DNA of 11,853 nt from Erythrobacter sp. UBA3075 (lineage in GTDB: Bacteria; Pseudomonadota; Alphaproteobacteria; Sphingomonadales; Sphingomonadaceae): positions 452 to 12,304 of the forward strand of contig DFBR01000179.1 of NCBI GenBank assembly GCA_002367375.1, written 5' to 3'. Below the pieces are notes generated by a model that saw only the letters and a list, made by a program, of their open reading frames with translations, made no database searches and had not been told where the DNA came from. Positions 1-8,124 of the stretch are shown in pieces. The first letter of the stretch is position 1, and every line of letters begins with the position of its first letter. The position numbers were made by a program, and so were the translations under genes.

Positions 1-2
1 CG

Positions 3-203
3 GTTCGTGAGTTTTCCAGCGCTTCCCTGCGGAAGATGCCTGCCTTGAAGCACATCATGCAGGTTCGTTTCGGCGGAACCCGTTTCGATTGCCCCAAGTG
101 CGGTACCGTCGAGAGCACCTTCCACAAGCTGCAAAAGCGCCGCACCTACGTCTGCGCCGCCTGCAGTCACCATGTGAACCCCACCGCTGGCACCAGCCCC
201 TGA
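3..203 (+). pseudogene. IS1595-family transposase, N-terminal fragment
   Basis: The reading frame is open from the window edge to a TGA at 201-203. It encodes the zinc-ribbon start of an IS1595/ISXO2-like transposase: FGGTRFDCPKCG, then TFHKL, then a second Cys pair (CAAC) and HVNPTAGT. The paired CxxC knuckles followed by PTAGT and normally IFHKS are characteristic of this family's N-terminal domain. Similarity stops at PTAGT (about 194), where the sequence switches to an IS3-family OrfB in another frame. The whole DDE catalytic domain is missing, so the piece cannot be active. Its own start lies beyond the left edge. The family call rests on remembered motifs; no database search was made. 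Confidence 0.72.
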
Positions 204-429
204 AGAACCGCATCCTGCTGGAGAACTACTTCCTTCCCGGTGATCTGGAAACGCAGGTCGAGGCGCTCGTCAAACACTACAACCATCAGCGCTATCACGA
301 GAGCCTGAAAAACGTCACACCCGCGACGCCTACTTCGGAAGGGCGGAAGCCATCATCAAACAGCGAGAAAGGATCATACGTAGAACCATCGAGCAACGGC
401 GCTTGCAACACCGCAAGCTTGCCGCCTAA
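185..429 (+). pseudogene. IS3-family transposase OrfB, C-terminal remnant with frameshift
   Basis: From 188 the frame reads WHQPLKNRILLENYFLPGDLE and then HYNHQRYHESLKNVTPA, the standard tail of an IS3-family rve integrase after the last catalytic Glu region. At about 321-325 one base seems to be lost. The family sequence would continue as PADAYFGRAEAIIKQRERI, but the open frame leaves it, and the expected residues (DAYFGRAEAIIKQ, ending RRLQHRKLAA) resume in the next frame from 325 to the TAA at 427-429. Only about 80 codons of a roughly 270-codon gene remain, and the DDE core is absent. Its 5' edge is fused to the IS1595 fragment. It is the same kind of IS3 element as the OrfA piece at 7868, on the same strand. 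Confidence 0.78.
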
Positions 430-505
430 TATCAACCAACCAAATGGGCCCAAACACTCACCTGCCTTAGAGCGCCAGCTGTCTCAAATTATCTGACGAC
501 AGACA
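430..505 (+). mobile_element. Probable right-hand end of the IS3-family element
   Basis: This short non-coding tail follows the OrfB stop. IS3-family elements normally carry a short tail after OrfB that finishes in a terminal inverted repeat ending in CA. Here a plausible end is the GACGACAGACA stretch ending near 505. The matching left terminus is not present next to it, so the exact boundary is an inference. No target duplication can be shown. Confidence 0.3.
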
Positions 506-886
506 GCAAGAAATCTGGGCTGTTGAGAAACAGTGCGACGGTGCCCAGAAGGGCATCGAATTGCAACCTCATTTATAAATTAAATCAATTGCATAGCCCA
601 ATAGTATACCGGAAGGGCCCGCAATTATGGCCGCATATCGTGGATGACAAATTGCTTCTATAGCACTTGCGGGAATCAAACCTTCACTATTTGCTTGTTG
701 CGGAGACAGCCCTCGGCTTCCTGCCTAATTGAGCGCTGCACCGGTCATTCCTTCAATGTCCCATCATAAGGTCCAATCGAACTCGAAAAGCTGGTCAAAC
801 GCAAATGGTGACAGAATGTCGGACGAAGAATCCAATTCGCAGGACCTTCACCCTCGCTTCCGTGGACATGACATATCGAAGGAAGC
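506..886. other. Intergenic stretch without a recognisable gene
   Basis: No convincing coding sequence is seen here on either strand. Positions 540-720 are clearly more AT-rich than the rest of the window, with a run of A/T around 570-585. Positions 744-872 are bounded by GTCATTCC and GGACATGAC, an imperfect inverted pair. On the plus strand the end of this block reads HPRFRGHD, which resembles the false peptides read from dispersed palindromic repeats in many alphaproteobacterial genomes. The interval is the 3' flank of the exporter operon. A 6-bp inverted repeat (856-861 with 881-886) lies just after the yhhJ stop, but it lacks a T tract and a short loop. Confidence 0.45.
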
Positions 887-2020
887 TCACACCATTGTCG
901 TGATCGTCTGCCGGAACCGCCTGAGAGCGACAATAAAGAACGCAGCGCCTATCGCAGCGATGGCCAGGAACTGCGGCCATACGACGTCGAACCCGGCACC
1001 GCGGTAGAGAATTGCCTGGGCCATCTTCACAAAATGCGTGGTGGGCGCTGCAAGCATTACGGTCTGGACGAATTCGGGCATGCTCTCGCGCGGGGTCACC
1101 CCGCCTGACAGCATTTGCAGCGGCAGAAGGACCAACATCAGGAGCAGGCCGAACTGGGGCATGGAACGCGCGATCGTGCCCATGAATACACCCATGGAAG
1201 TTGTGGCGAACAGGTGCAGCCCGGCCCCCGTCAGAAAAAGCAGGGCAGAGCCTTCGACAGGAACCGCAAGAACGCCTTCAACCACTATTTTCAGGGCGAA
1301 GGCACAGGCCATCAGCACTACAAGGCTCATCGCCCACACCTTACTCGCCATGATTTCAAAAGGCGTGATCGGCATCACCAGCAGATGCTCGATAGTGCCA
1401 TGTTCGCGCTCGCGGATAAGGGCCGCGCCGGTCAGGATGATGGAAAGCATGGTAACATTGTTGATGATAGCCATAAGCGAGCCGAACCAGCTCTGGGCCA
1501 GGGTGGGATTGAACCGCTGGCGCACGGCGAGCTCGATCGGCGGCGGCGGCCCGGCGCGCGTACCGCGGGTGAATTCAGCCACCTCGGCCTGAACGATCTG
1601 CTGGATATAACCGCCCCCACTAAATGCCTGACTCATACGCGTTGCATCAACGTTGAGCTGTATCGTCGGGCGGCGCCCGGCCAGCACGTCGCGCTGGAAA
1701 CCGGGCGGGATATCGAGCGCGAACGTAAAGTGGCCTGCATCCATGCCCCGGTCCACCTCGTCCAGGTCGACCATTGCCGGGCTGACGAAATGGGGTGGGT
1801 AGAACGCGCTCACGATGCGGCGGGAGAGCTGTGACTGATCTTCATCGGTGATGGCGATGGGGGCTTTATACAGCGTTTCGGGCATGGCCGTGCCCGACAC
1901 ATAGATGCTGAACGAGAAGGCGTAGATGATCAGGATCATCATCATCGGGTCGCGCCATAGGCTGCGCAATTCCTTGATTCCAAGGCGATAGATATTGGCA
2001 GTTTTCGCGACTCGGTCCAT
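887..2020 (-). CDS. yhhJ: YhhJ-type ABC-2 permease (inner-membrane exporter subunit)
   Basis: This 377-residue inner-membrane permease of the ABC-2 superfamily closely resembles E. coli YhhJ (about 374 residues). Shared stretches include APIAI.D.DQSQLS near 53-66, NVDATRMSQAF at 123-133, AIINN at 184-188, the cytoplasmic loop REREHGTIEHLLVMPITPFEIM at about 203-224, and MLSGG.TPRESMP at 303-315. It has one N-terminal membrane segment (about 26-43), a large periplasmic domain (about 45-175), and five further helices (about 179-200, 228-249, 257-280, 289-306, 349-367). The loop after helix 2 is the expected contact with the ATPase domains. It starts 3 bp after the rbbA stop, with AGGAG nine bases upstream of the ATG. 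It should pair with the permease half of RbbA to form the translocation path. It is the last gene of the exporter operon. Confidence 0.93.
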   Translation of the reverse strand: MDRVAKTANIYRLGIKELRSLWRDPMMMILIIYAFSFSIYVSGTAMPETLYKAPIAITDEDQSQLSRRIVSAFYPPHFVSPAMVDLDEVDRGMDAGHFTFALDIPPGFQRDVLAGRRPTIQLNVDATRMSQAFSGGGYIQQIVQAEVAEFTRGTRAGPPPPIELAVRQRFNPTLAQSWFGSLMAIINNVTMLSIILTGAALIREREHGTIEHLLVMPITPFEIMASKVWAMSLVVLMACAFALKIVVEGVLAVPVEGSALLFLTGAGLHLFATTSMGVFMGTIARSMPQFGLLLMLVLLPLQMLSGGVTPRESMPEFVQTVMLAAPTTHFVKMAQAILYRGAGFDVVWPQFLAIAAIGAAFFIVALRRFRQTITTMV

Positions 2021-2023
2021 GGT

Positions 2024-4786
2024 TCACCGCTCCTGCTTGCGTAGAAATACAGCGGATATGCCGAGAATGACGGGATAGGTAACGAACAGGATCAGCAAAG
2101 GGCCCCATAGGTCAGACATCCCCAGCCCTTTGGAAAAAACGCCCCGACAGATGGTGACAAACCATGTTGCCGGAAACACGGTGCCAATCACCGCGCCTGC
2201 CCCTTCCAGCGAGGAAATCGGATCAATCAGTCCGGAAAATTCCACCGTGGGCAGGATGGTGCCGATGGCGGTTGCGAACATCGCGGCGATCTGACTGCGC
2301 AGGAACACCGAAAATAGCAGACCCAGCGCGGTCGACGACAAGACATATAGAAGCGCGCCAAGTGTCATAACCGCGAAACTGCCGGTAATCGGAACGCCGA
2401 AGGCGGCCACGGCCAAGAAGACCAACAGCAGATAATTGATCATGGCCAGAGCCACATAGGGGAGCTGCTTGCCTAGCAGAAATTCCACCCGGCTGATTGG
2501 CGTGACATAAAAATTGACGATCGACCCCAGCTCTTTTTCCCGCACCACGCTGAGCGCTGTCAGCATGGCCGGAAACAGCATGAGAAGGATGGGAATCACC
2601 GCCGGCGCGATAGCCACCAGGCTCTCGACATCGGGATTGTAGCGATAGCGAAGGGCAATATCGACCGGTCCGGCCTGAGGTCTGACACCCAGTTCGCGCA
2701 CCGCCATATCGCCCAGCCATTGGGCGTGGAGAGCTTCAACATAGCCTTGGGTCGTTTCCGCACGCATTGGCATTGCACCATCCACCCACACGCCGATCTC
2801 GGTTGAACTGCCACGCCGCAGATTGCGCGCGAAATTCGGTGGTATCTCGATCGCCACACTCAGCTCGCCAGAACGCATCCTGCGGTCTAGCTGGGCATAA
2901 TCGGTGATCGGTGGGTGTTCGATAAAATAGCGCGACCCGGTCATATTCAACGCATAATTCTGGCTGGTTGTCGTTCCATCCCGGTCAAGCACTGCAAAGG
3001 TCAGATCCTCTACATCCATGCTGATACCATAGCCCATGATGAACAGGAGTATGACGCTGCCGACCATTGCCAGCGTGGCGCGGATCGGGTCTCGCCGCAA
3101 TTCCAGCCCCTCGCGCCAGGCATAGCTCATCATTCGCCGGTAGGTCAGCCAGCCGCCCGCCGGTCCTGCGTGATTCGCACTGGTGGTCAGCGATTCAGGC
3201 ACCGCCTGCGAAGGGTCAGAATCAAGCTGAGCCGCACCGTCCTCGCTGGCCTCTTTCAGGTAAGCAATAAAGGCTTCTTCCAGATTATCGCCGTTGCCGC
3301 GGCCTTCGGCGATGGCCTGCGGTGTGTCGCTGACCAGCACCTGCCCCGCATGCATCAGCGAAATGCGGTCGCAGCGTTCCGCCTCGTTCATGAAGTGGGT
3401 AGAAATAAAGATCGTCACCTTGTCGCGCCGCGACAGGTCGATCATCATCTGCCAGAACTGGTCCCGCGCGATCGGGTCCACCCCGGAGGTCGGCTCGTCA
3501 AGGATCAGGATTTCCGGCTTGTGAATCATGGCAACAGCCAGACTGAGCCGCTGGCGCTGCCCCAGAGGTAGCGCGGCGGGCAGCTTTTCCATGATATCAG
3601 TGAGATCGAAACGCTGCGCCATCTCCATCACCCGATCAGGGATGTCGTCGGGGGGAAGGTGGAATAACCGGGCGTGCAACTCAAGATTCTGGCGCACGGT
3701 CAGCTCGGAATAGAGCGAGAAGGCCTGGCTCATATAGCCGACCCGGCGACGGATCTCCATGTCGTTATGACCGATTGATTTTCCGAACAGCCAAGCCTGC
3801 CCCTCGCTGGCCTGCAGAAGGCCAGTCAGCATCTTCATGGTCGTCGATTTTCCGCATCCGTTGGAGCCGAGAAATCCGAAAATCTCCCCCCTTTCGATCT
3901 CGAAATCGACGTGATCGACTGCAGTGAAATCGCCAAACCGCATGGTCAGGCCTTTCGCCTCGATCGCGATCTGCGCATCGCTGCCATCGCTGCGCGGCGG
4001 AATCGTAACGGGCCTGTAACCTTCCCGGCGGTCTTGCGGCAATAAGGCAATAAAGGCCTTCTCCAGCGCAGTTTCGCCGGTCCGCTCATAGAGATCCTTT
4101 GGCGTTCCATTGGCCAAAATCCGCCCCGCATCCATCGCGATCAGCCAGTCGAAGCGCGCTGCCTCTTCCATATAGGCCGTGGCGACGAGCACGCTCATAT
4201 CAGGGCGCCGCGTTCGGATACGTTCGATCAATTCCCAGAACTGCGCCCTTGAAAGCGGGTCCAGCCCAGTGGTGGGTTCGTCCAGCAGAAGAAAATCGGG
4301 GTCATGGATCAGCGCGCAGCATAGCCCGAGCTTTTGCTTCATCCCCCCTGAAAGCTTGCCTGCAGGGCGGTTGCGGAACGGGTCCAGCCCGGTGCTTTTG
4401 GTCAGTTCGGCGATACGGCGTTCCCGCTCTGCCGAAGGCTGACCAAACAATCGTCCGAAAAAGTCCAGATTTTCCTCTACCGACAGCGTGGGATAAAGGT
4501 TTTTCCCAAGACCCTGCGGCATATAGGCAATGCGCGGGCAGACGGCCGCGCGGTGCTGGCGGTCCGCCATATCGCCGCCCAGCACCTCGACCTCTCCCTG
4601 CTGAATAACGCGGGCCCCCGCAAGGAGAGAAAACAGGTTGGATTTGCCCACCCCGTCCGGCCCGATCATCGCCACCATCCGCCTGGCGGGTATGGTGAGA
4701 TCCACCTGCTCCAACGCAGCGACATCGCCATAATGCAGGCTTACCCCTGCAAGACGGGCAACCGGATCAGTGCGTGGGCTTGTCAT
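2024..4786 (-). CDS. rbbA: RbbA: double ABC ATPase fused to ABC-2 permease
   Basis: This 920-residue protein matches E. coli RbbA (about 911 residues) in length and domain order. ABC domain 1 has Walker A GPDGVGKS (42-49), signature LSGGM (145-149) and Walker B ending DE (169-170). ABC domain 2 has Walker [10 protein letters not shown] (307-315), a divergent signature LPLGQRQ (406-412), Walker B ending DE (430-431) and H-loop His464. After a linker rich in A, S and P comes an ABC-2 permease: a helix at about 574-590, a periplasmic domain at about 595-715, and a helical bundle at about 722-914 with [10 protein letters not shown] (747-756) and FSGLIDP (850-856). E. coli RbbA was described as a ribosome-associated ATPase, but its location here argues for an exporter engine. 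The start at 4786 overlaps the yhiI stop as ATGA, as in the upstream gene pair. An in-frame ATG at 4810 exists but would overlap yhiI by 28 bp. In domain 1 the H-loop His is Ala204. Confidence 0.94.
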   Translation of the reverse strand: MTSPRTDPVARLAGVSLHYGDVAALEQVDLTIPARRMVAMIGPDGVGKSNLFSLLAGARVIQQGEVEVLGGDMADRQHRAAVCPRIAYMPQGLGKNLYPTLSVEENLDFFGRLFGQPSAERERRIAELTKSTGLDPFRNRPAGKLSGGMKQKLGLCCALIHDPDFLLLDEPTTGLDPLSRAQFWELIERIRTRRPDMSVLVATAYMEEAARFDWLIAMDAGRILANGTPKDLYERTGETALEKAFIALLPQDRREGYRPVTIPPRSDGSDAQIAIEAKGLTMRFGDFTAVDHVDFEIERGEIFGFLGSNGCGKSTTMKMLTGLLQASEGQAWLFGKSIGHNDMEIRRRVGYMSQAFSLYSELTVRQNLELHARLFHLPPDDIPDRVMEMAQRFDLTDIMEKLPAALPLGQRQRLSLAVAMIHKPEILILDEPTSGVDPIARDQFWQMMIDLSRRDKVTIFISTHFMNEAERCDRISLMHAGQVLVSDTPQAIAEGRGNGDNLEEAFIAYLKEASEDGAAQLDSDPSQAVPESLTTSANHAGPAGGWLTYRRMMSYAWREGLELRRDPIRATLAMVGSVILLFIMGYGISMDVEDLTFAVLDRDGTTTSQNYALNMTGSRYFIEHPPITDYAQLDRRMRSGELSVAIEIPPNFARNLRRGSSTEIGVWVDGAMPMRAETTQGYVEALHAQWLGDMAVRELGVRPQAGPVDIALRYRYNPDVESLVAIAPAVIPILLMLFPAMLTALSVVREKELGSIVNFYVTPISRVEFLLGKQLPYVALAMINYLLLVFLAVAAFGVPITGSFAVMTLGALLYVLSSTALGLLFSVFLRSQIAAMFATAIGTILPTVEFSGLIDPISSLEGAGAVIGTVFPATWFVTICRGVFSKGLGMSDLWGPLLILFVTYPVILGISAVFLRKQER

Positions 4787-5856
4787 TGCGGGACATTGAC
4801 CGCCAGCCAATCAGGCCATGGGGTATCCTCGTCCGCGCGGACATAGGCGACCCCCGGAAGGCCGGTTTTGACCTGCGACAGATTGCGCTGGAGCAGTTCA
4901 GGATCGATCTGCGCCCGCACCCTGAACATCAGCTTCTGCCTTTCATCCGCGGTTTCCACTGTCCTTGGTGTAAACTGGGCGACATCGGCAACGAAGCTGA
5001 CCCTGGCGGGCACAACCATTTCGGGCGCCGCATCCAGCACGAGGCGGACCTCTGTGCCTAGAGCGACCCTGCCTGCGACCGTTTCGGGCAGGAACAGTGT
5101 CATGTAGACATCACCCAGATTGACGAGATTGAGCACCCGTCCGCCGCCGCCGATCACCTCGCCGGGCTGCGCAACGAGATATTGCACCCGCCCATCAGTG
5201 GGGGAGCGCAGAGTACTGTCCCCGATTTCAGCATCGATGCGCGCCACCGTTGCACGCGCGGCATCGACCTGCGCACGGGCTGCGCCGATCTGGCTTCGGG
5301 CCGTTTCAATGGCGGCGTCTACCGCGGAGACCTGCGCCTGTGCAGCTTCGACCGCTGCCGCCGCGCTTTCGGCCTGCGCGGCATTGTCGTCGCGTTCCTG
5401 CATGGAGATAGCGCCTTCATCAGCGAGTGTTGTCGATCGGGCCAGCCGCCCTTGTGCAGCGACCAGCTCTGCCTCGCGCTGGCGAACCATGGCTGTGACT
5501 GCAGCCCGATTGCTCACTTGCTGAGCGACCTGGCTTTGGGCTATCTGGATACCATTGACAGCCTGCGCCAGTCGGGCTTCGGCTTCTGCCTTTTGCGCCA
5601 GCAGCGTTTCGGCATCCATGCGGGCAACGATCTGATCCGCCTCGACAAATTCACCCTCACCCACCAGGATCGCGTCGACCCGGCCAGGCATCTTGGCCGA
5701 TACGTCTATTTCGACCGCTTCGATGCGCCCGTTGCCACTGATGATTCCGTCGGGCAATTCGTCTCCATCAAGCATCTGCCAGCCGAGGTAGAGAGCAACC
5801 AGCACGGCAGCCGCAATCGCGCCCCTGATCAGCCAGGTCTTGCGGGATGATGTCAT
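4783..5856 (-). CDS. yhiI: YhiI-type HlyD-family membrane-fusion protein
   Basis: This 357-residue periplasmic adaptor should link the RbbA/YhhJ inner-membrane transporter to the outer-membrane channel. One N-terminal membrane anchor (about 9-25) is followed by the first half of a biotinyl/lipoyl-like domain (about 40-80, with GNGRIEA and [14 protein letters not shown]). Next comes a long Ala/Gln/Glu-rich alpha-helical hairpin (about 83-210), then the second lipoyl half with [17 protein letters not shown] (218-234), and a beta-barrel region containing VYMTLFLPE and the YhiI-typical FTPRTVET and [12 protein letters not shown]. Similarity to E. coli YhiI runs almost end to end. Its ATG overlaps the stop of the outer-membrane gene as ATGA, with GGAG ten bases upstream, and its own stop overlaps rbbA the same way. 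Translational coupling is therefore likely. Confidence 0.93.
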   Translation of the reverse strand: MTSSRKTWLIRGAIAAAVLVALYLGWQMLDGDELPDGIISGNGRIEAVEIDVSAKMPGRVDAILVGEGEFVEADQIVARMDAETLLAQKAEAEARLAQAVNGIQIAQSQVAQQVSNRAAVTAMVRQREAELVAAQGRLARSTTLADEGAISMQERDDNAAQAESAAAAVEAAQAQVSAVDAAIETARSQIGAARAQVDAARATVARIDAEIGDSTLRSPTDGRVQYLVAQPGEVIGGGGRVLNLVNLGDVYMTLFLPETVAGRVALGTEVRLVLDAAPEMVVPARVSFVADVAQFTPRTVETADERQKLMFRVRAQIDPELLQRNLSQVKTGLPGVAYVRADEDTPWPDWLAVNVPQ

Positions 5857-7376
5857 TGCGATTGCTCTCCAGTCTGTTGCGAAGGTGTGTGCTCATCCGG
5901 ATTGTCTGCCGGGAATCCGCCGCCAAGCGCGGTGTAAAGCCCGACCCCTGCCGCCTGATAGGCACGCTGCAATCGCACCAGCACCTGCTCGGCTTCAAAA
6001 AGATCGCGCTGGGCATCGAGCACTTCGAGATAGGCCGAACGGCCATTGTCGAAGCGCAGCTGCGCCAATCGCGCACGTTCGCGCAAAGCACTGAGCGCAA
6101 CGCTTGTCGTCGCGATCTGTCTTGCCAGTTGCTCACGCTGGACAAGCGCGTTGGACACATCACGGAAAGCAAGCTGGACCGTCTGTTCGTAATTTGCCAC
6201 GGCCTCCACCTGCCGGGCACTCGCAAGATCGAGATTCGCCGCCAGCTGCCCGCCATGGAACAGGGGCAGTGTAAGGCTGGGGGTAAAGCTCCATGTCTCA
6301 CTGCCTGAACCGAACAGGCCGTCCAGTTCGGTACTGGCGGTGCCAAATGCCCCTGTCAGACGGATGTTGGGAAAGAATGCGGCACGGGCCGCACCAATAT
6401 CAGCGTTTGCGGCGCGCAATTGGTATTCCGCCGCCATGATGTCCGGCCTTTGCACAAGCAGATCGGACGGCAGGCCCGCAGGCAGCGTGATGGCAGGCTG
6501 AGCCTCTACCAGATCCAGAGGGGGCAGTACGGCCTCCACTGGTCGTCCGACAAGCACGGTAAGTGCGTTGTGATTGATGTGCCGCTCTTGCTCCAGCGCT
6601 TCATAGGTGCCCTGCGCCTGCGCCAACAGGGTCTGGGCCTGAGTTACTTCCAACATCGAACCGGCCCCCACTTCATAGCGACGGCGCATTATTCGCAGCG
6701 CCTCTTCACGCGTTGTAATGGTGCGCGATGCCAACGCCAGCCGGCCGGTATATTCGCGTTCCTGCAGATAGAAACTGGCGACCTGCGCGATCAGGCCAGT
6801 GGCCACTGCGCGCTTCGCTTCCTCACTTGCCAAATATCGGTTGCGGGCGGCTTCGTTGAGATTTTGCAGGCGGCCCCAGAAGTCGATTTCCCAACCTCCA
6901 CTTACCTGGGCGGTAATCTGCTCCACATCGTAACGCAGCGGCCCTGTTCCAGGCAATTCGATCAGCGACCTTCCCCTCGTCCCGATGCCGATCGCATCCA
7001 GGCTGGGATAAAGGCCTGCCCCTTGAATGCGCCAAGCCGCCCGCCCCTGTGCCACGCGAGCTGCGGCGATGTGTATGTCGCGATTTTCTTCCAGCGCGGT
7101 CGAAATGAGCGCGCGCAAATACTCATCCTGAATGAAATCCTGCCAACCGATCTGAGCAATTGATTGCCCTGCCGGGGTCGAATGAAAGTAGCTTTCTGGA
7201 ACAAGAGCAACCGATGGGGTGGATGGCGGAGCCAACGAGCAGCTCGACAACAGAAGCGATGGGGCTGCAACAACAATTGGGACGAACAATCGGCACCGCT
7301 TTGGCGGAGGTGGGGCCAGCCGTTCCGAGCAATAGCTCTCCAGACTGCCACCCTTATCGGCTCGGAAACTTGCCAT
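5853..7376 (-). CDS. NodT-family outer-membrane efflux lipoprotein (TolC-like)
   Basis: This 507-residue outer-membrane factor forms the exit duct of the exporter. A basic, Pro-rich N-terminus leads into a hydrophobic stretch and a lipobox ending LSSC (Cys46), so lipidation is expected. Two OEP repeats follow. Repeat 1 includes LRALISTALEENRDI and RVAQGRAAWRIQGAGLYPSL (about 88-125). Repeat 2 includes ANADIGAARAAFFPNIRLTG and PLFHGGQLAANLDLA, and ends with the typical YLEVLDAQRDLFEAEQ and LYTALGGG. NodT-family proteins most often serve RND pumps; here the gene leads an ABC operon and overlaps yhiI by four bases. The 45 residues before Cys46 are long for a signal peptide. No later ATG lies before the lipobox, but a TTG at residue 30 would give a more normal signal, so the true start is uncertain. 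The Shine-Dalgarno before the ATG is weak. The substrate is unknown. Confidence 0.9.
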   Translation of the reverse strand: MASFRADKGGSLESYCSERLAPPPPKRCRLFVPIVVAAPSLLLSSCSLAPPSTPSVALVPESYFHSTPAGQSIAQIGWQDFIQDEYLRALISTALEENRDIHIAAARVAQGRAAWRIQGAGLYPSLDAIGIGTRGRSLIELPGTGPLRYDVEQITAQVSGGWEIDFWGRLQNLNEAARNRYLASEEAKRAVATGLIAQVASFYLQEREYTGRLALASRTITTREEALRIMRRRYEVGAGSMLEVTQAQTLLAQAQGTYEALEQERHINHNALTVLVGRPVEAVLPPLDLVEAQPAITLPAGLPSDLLVQRPDIMAAEYQLRAANADIGAARAAFFPNIRLTGAFGTASTELDGLFGSGSETWSFTPSLTLPLFHGGQLAANLDLASARQVEAVANYEQTVQLAFRDVSNALVQREQLARQIATTSVALSALRERARLAQLRFDNGRSAYLEVLDAQRDLFEAEQVLVRLQRAYQAAGVGLYTALGGGFPADNPDEHTPSQQTGEQSQ

Positions 7377-7442
7377 CCGTATATCGCTAATCCTTTGCTG
7401 AGAAGATCATTCGATTTGAGGTATCGTCCCCATCATTCTGCA

Positions 7443-7471
7443 GTGATATCCGTAGATTTCCTGATTGCCAA
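7443..7471 (-). promoter_or_regulatory. Candidate sigma70-type promoter for the exporter operon
   Basis: On the minus strand TTGGCA (7471-7466) and TATCAC (7448-7443) are separated by 17 bp, giving five of six and four of six matches to the -35 and -10 consensus. Transcription would begin near 7436, leaving a leader of about 60 nt before the ATG at 7376. This is the only gap upstream of the four overlapping or abutting genes, so a promoter is expected here. Alphaproteobacterial promoters are loose, and this match could arise by chance. Confidence 0.35.
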
Positions 7472-7489
7472 CAGAACGCCCAGATATTC

Positions 7490-7799
7490 CTAGGTGGATC
7501 GAACCAAGGCCCTGTCTTCATCCATTCTGTTCCGCAGAATCCCCAACAAACTCTGCGTTCCCGCGACGATCAGCGGACCGAGCACGAAGCCATGCGCTCC
7601 GAAAACGACAATTCCACCGACGATCACTAGAATAAGGCGGCATGGAATGAAACACCAGCCAACGACCCACGAGAATTGGGTAGATGATGTTATCAATCAG
7701 CCCGACAATAAAGGCACCGAGAAACCCCTGCAGGGCAGAGACAGCGGCAGTACCGTATACCGAAGCGAAGATGGCTTTCTCCATCCGATCAGTCAGCGC
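7490..7799 (-). pseudogene. AI-2E-family transporter remnant (deleted and frameshifted)
   Basis: Reading right to left, the frame entering at 7799 gives RMEKAIFASVYGTAAVSALQG, the conserved last third of an AI-2E/PerM-family membrane protein. This jumps directly to AFIVGLIDNIIYPILVG, so about 50-60 family residues (the WWLGLP and VPVLGA helices) are missing. Near 7650-7680 the frame breaks. The expected C-terminus continues in a second frame as LILVIVGGIVVFGAHGFVLGP, followed by LLGILRNRMDED, to a TAG at 7490-7492. A stop (7800-7802) bounds the right side, and the N-terminal two thirds are gone. Three lesions (5' truncation, internal deletion, frameshift) make it a clear pseudogene. It points towards the exporter operon, and its tail lies just upstream of the candidate promoter. 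Confidence 0.8.
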
Positions 7800-7867
7800 C
7801 TATGGCACAGATTAGGGATTGAGATTCAAGGAGTCTTTGTTTCTCGTCGTAGTGACGAAGGAACTAG

Positions 7868-8010
7868 ATGAGAAACAAACAGTCAAAGCCCAAAGCGAGC
7901 GCTGAGCGGGTATTGAAGGACATTCGCCGCAAGACACGGCGTCGGTTCTCTCCCGAGGAGAAGATAGGCATCGTGCTGGAGGGTTCGCGCGGCGATGACA
8001 GCATGCCGCC
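7868..8010 (+). pseudogene. IS3-family OrfA, N-terminal fragment with its start site
   Basis: An ATG preceded by AAGGA five bases upstream opens an IS3-family OrfA: basic start MRNKQSKPKASAERVLKDI, then RRKTRRRFSPEEKIGIVLEG and SRGDDS, the beginning of the helix-turn-helix (EEKI.IVLEG.RGEDSIA in relatives). At about 8003-8005 the family would read SIAAL. Here a base appears missing, and beyond about 8010 the sequence is unrelated, although the frame continues to a TGA at 8036-8038. Only about 47 of roughly 100 codons remain. The 65 bases before the ATG (7803-7867) probably include the left end of the element, but I cannot place its terminal repeat. It belongs to the same IS type as the OrfB remnant at 185-429. 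Confidence 0.75.
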
Positions 8011-8124
8011 GCTATCGGCGCGCCACTGCTTGCCCTGAACCATGTGCTGGGCAGCGCCAGCTTCAACATCTTGCTTCTGGCCGCCGCCGATCTGCTGCTC
8101 GGCCGGCGCTCTCTGACATCGGTT
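8011..8124 (+). pseudogene. Fragment resembling a CaCA-family cation antiporter
   Basis: In the plus frame the strip reads AIGAPLLALNHVLGSASFN, then ILLLAAADLLLGRRSL. The combination AL.N.VLGS..FN..LL followed by a hydrophobic helix and a basic turn resembles an alpha-repeat of Na+/Ca2+-exchanger-type antiporters (typically IGNVLGSNIFNLLL). Only about 38 codons remain, without a start, and similarity ends near 8124. The frame happens to stay open beyond this, but it is composition-driven and lies antisense to the acyl carrier protein gene. The identification is weak because the piece is short; another polytopic membrane protein is possible. Confidence 0.35.

Noticed and set aside
89..496. Open frame of 135 codons spanning the left IS remnants
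   Set aside because: It starts out of frame inside the IS1595 zinc ribbon, passes through genuine IS3 OrfB sequence, then reads the wrong frame after a one-base loss. It is a chimera of debris, not a gene.
856..886. Inverted repeat GCTTCC/GGAAGC as a terminator after yhhJ
   Set aside because: It has a 6-bp stem, a 19-base loop and no T tract on the minus strand, which is too weak to support termination.
1115..1834. Long plus-strand open frame opposite yhhJ
   Set aside because: It is a GC-driven shadow of the well-conserved permease on the minus strand and has no domain-like features.
4787..4810. Upstream start for rbbA
   Set aside because: It would overlap yhiI by 28 bp. The ATG at 4786 forms the same ATGA coupling seen between the preceding two genes.
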